Shown here piece by piece: positions 23,527 through 24,458 of a stretch of 24,458 bases of DNA. A program made the translations under genes and the position numbers. The first letter of the stretch is position 1. Every line of letters starts with the position of its first letter. Source of the stretch: Ruminococcaceae bacterium UBA5905. GTDB lineage: Bacteria; Bacillota; Clostridia; Oscillospirales; Acutalibacteraceae. Under the pieces are notes generated by a model. That model searched no databases and was not told the DNA's origin. It saw nothing but the letters and a program-made list of their open reading frames with translations. The stretch lies in assembly GCA_002431285.1 (NCBI GenBank), contig DJEF01000025.1, positions 1 through 24,458 on the forward strand, given 5' to 3'.

Positions 23527-24458
23527 TTATAACAAAATCCAGGGAATTTCAAGGATTATTATCGTTCCCTCTACTTGGATATCCACTTTTCTGTCCGCGC
23601 AAAATCTTCCTTTCTGTTTGAGCCGATCGGATCTGAAATTTTTTGACGGAAGAATCCACCAGACACTGTTTCCGTAGGCCAGTACCGGGATTTCATCGCG
23701 GTTACTCTTCGGTACTTTCTCATCGACAAAAAAATCCTGCAGTTTTTTTCTTCCGCCCGGAATCGTCAAAAAATCCCCATCCCGGCGAGTACGGATCTCC
23801 GGCATGGCGTCCTCCGGCAGATCGCCTGCACGAAAGGCTCCATGCAGCCCCAGTTTCCCGCTCTCCAGCATCTGCCGATACGCGGCGGTATCCGTTCGCC
23901 AAATCCGGAATTTCGGCTGCTCCGAAGCATCCGTTTCCGTCCGGCGGTCGAATTTGAGCTTTTCGTAAACTCTGACCGCGCGATATCCGTCCGCCAGTTC
24001 CGCTTCTGCGGACGGGCTTTCGGAAAGGCGAATCTTTTCGATTGCCGCAAGCTGTGCGCTGCTGAAATTTTCCTCCATGCCGATGCTGCTCAGCGCTTTC
24101 TGATAGACGCGCGCGCGGATCGCCGGGTGCATCGCTTCTAAGCGATCCAGGCTGAGGTAAAGCGCTTTGGACGGTTCCGTCGGCCGCGCGATATCCGTCC
24201 GCTCGGTTTCTCCTGCAAAGGCATAGGTTTTTTCTTCTCGCACTGCTTCATCGGATATCAGCGCGTCTTGAAACGCCTGCTCGGTCTGCTGCCAGAGATA
24301 GTCTTTGTCGGTCTTTGCGATGTTTCCCAGCCGGTTTAAGGCCGCCAGGATATTTTCGTTATAGTGTTCCGCCAGATACGGCAACAACTGCAGGCGGATT
24401 TTATTGCGTGTGTAGACGGCTTCTGTGTTCGTATGGTCGATGCGCGCCGTAAGCTGAC
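23527..24458 (-). CDS. tilS: tRNA(Ile)-lysidine synthase TilS, C-terminal part (5' end outside window)
   Basis: The frame is open to the right edge of the window. About 310 residues are visible and the N-terminal PP-loop (SGGxDS) lies outside. The first visible part includes NTEAVYTRNKIRLQLLPYL, the conserved TRNxIRxxLLPxL segment of TilS. The end carries the TilS C-terminal domain signature GGRKKLQDFFVDEKVPKSNR followed by DEIPVLA and VWWI. TilS lysidinylates C34 of tRNA-Ile(CAU) so that it reads AUA. TTG-type starts inside the frame are not real starts. The gene precedes ftsH on the same strand, as in many Firmicutes. Confidence 0.93.
   Translation of the reverse strand, partial: QLTARIDHTNTEAVYTRNKIRLQLLPYLAEHYNENILAALNRLGNIAKTDKDYLWQQTEQAFQDALISDEAVREEKTYAFAGETERTDIARPTEPSKALYLSLDRLEAMHPAIRARVYQKALSSIGMEENFSSAQLAAIEKIRLSESPSAEAELADGYRAVRVYEKLKFDRRTETDASEQPKFRIWRTDTAAYRQMLESGKLGLHGAFRAGDLPEDAMPEIRTRRDGDFLTIPGGRKKLQDFFVDEKVPKSNRDEIPVLAYGNSVWWILPSKNFRSDRLKQKGRFCADRKVDIQVEGTIIILEIPWILL

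Overview
The window looks like chromosomal DNA from an anaerobic, GC-rich member of the Clostridia (Oscillospiraceae-like). That placement is an inference from the anaerobic ribonucleotide reductase activase (NrdG), the redox repressor Rex, paired MDR-type ABC exporters, a collagen/BspA-type surface protein and a tilS-ftsH locus. No rRNA, tRNA, CRISPR array, transposase or integrase was found.

Layout. (1) 1-2480 is an accessory surface-protein region. It holds the 3' part of a collagen-like protein built on 45-bp repeats, whose C-terminal tip changes abruptly to AT-rich DNA near position 765. A possible gene remnant and a complete protein of an unrecognised family follow. (2) 2485-6970 holds a LysR regulator divergent from a two-gene heterodimeric ABC exporter, with a clear T-N11-A operator between them. 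(3) 7042-9287 holds a nucleotide/redox cluster: nrdG and dut overlapping by ATGA, a 19-bp inverted-repeat element, rex, a small soluble protein and a strong bidirectional terminator. (4) 9346-12970 holds a 58-aa single-span membrane protein on the minus strand, divergent from a large MacB/FtsX-type ABC transporter. (5) 12981-14327 is a MATE efflux pump on the minus strand. (6) 14401-24458, all on the minus strand, reads tilS (partial), ftsH, a PucR-type regulator, dusB, a U32 peptidase-family protein and an ABC-F protein, in transcription order.

Base and codon use change between the MATE gene and the ABC-F gene (14343-14400). Genes to the left (about 2.5-14.3 kb) are very GC-rich and use GGG/GGC for Gly and CTG for Leu. 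Genes to the right are visibly less GC-rich with more mixed codons. Three neighbouring genes in the right block (abc-F, U32, dusB) each carry an Ala/Gly-rich, Cys-containing low-complexity insert with short DNA words in common.

Themes: surface variation (1), drug or peptide export and its control (2, 4, 5, ABC-F), dNTP and redox homeostasis (3), and RNA modification plus membrane proteolysis (6). Nothing here is a proven new system. The most unusual signals are the AT-rich tip cassette with its KxWLxGRSY-family protein, the stable inverted-repeat element between dut and rex, the shared low-complexity inserts, and two small genes of unknown function.
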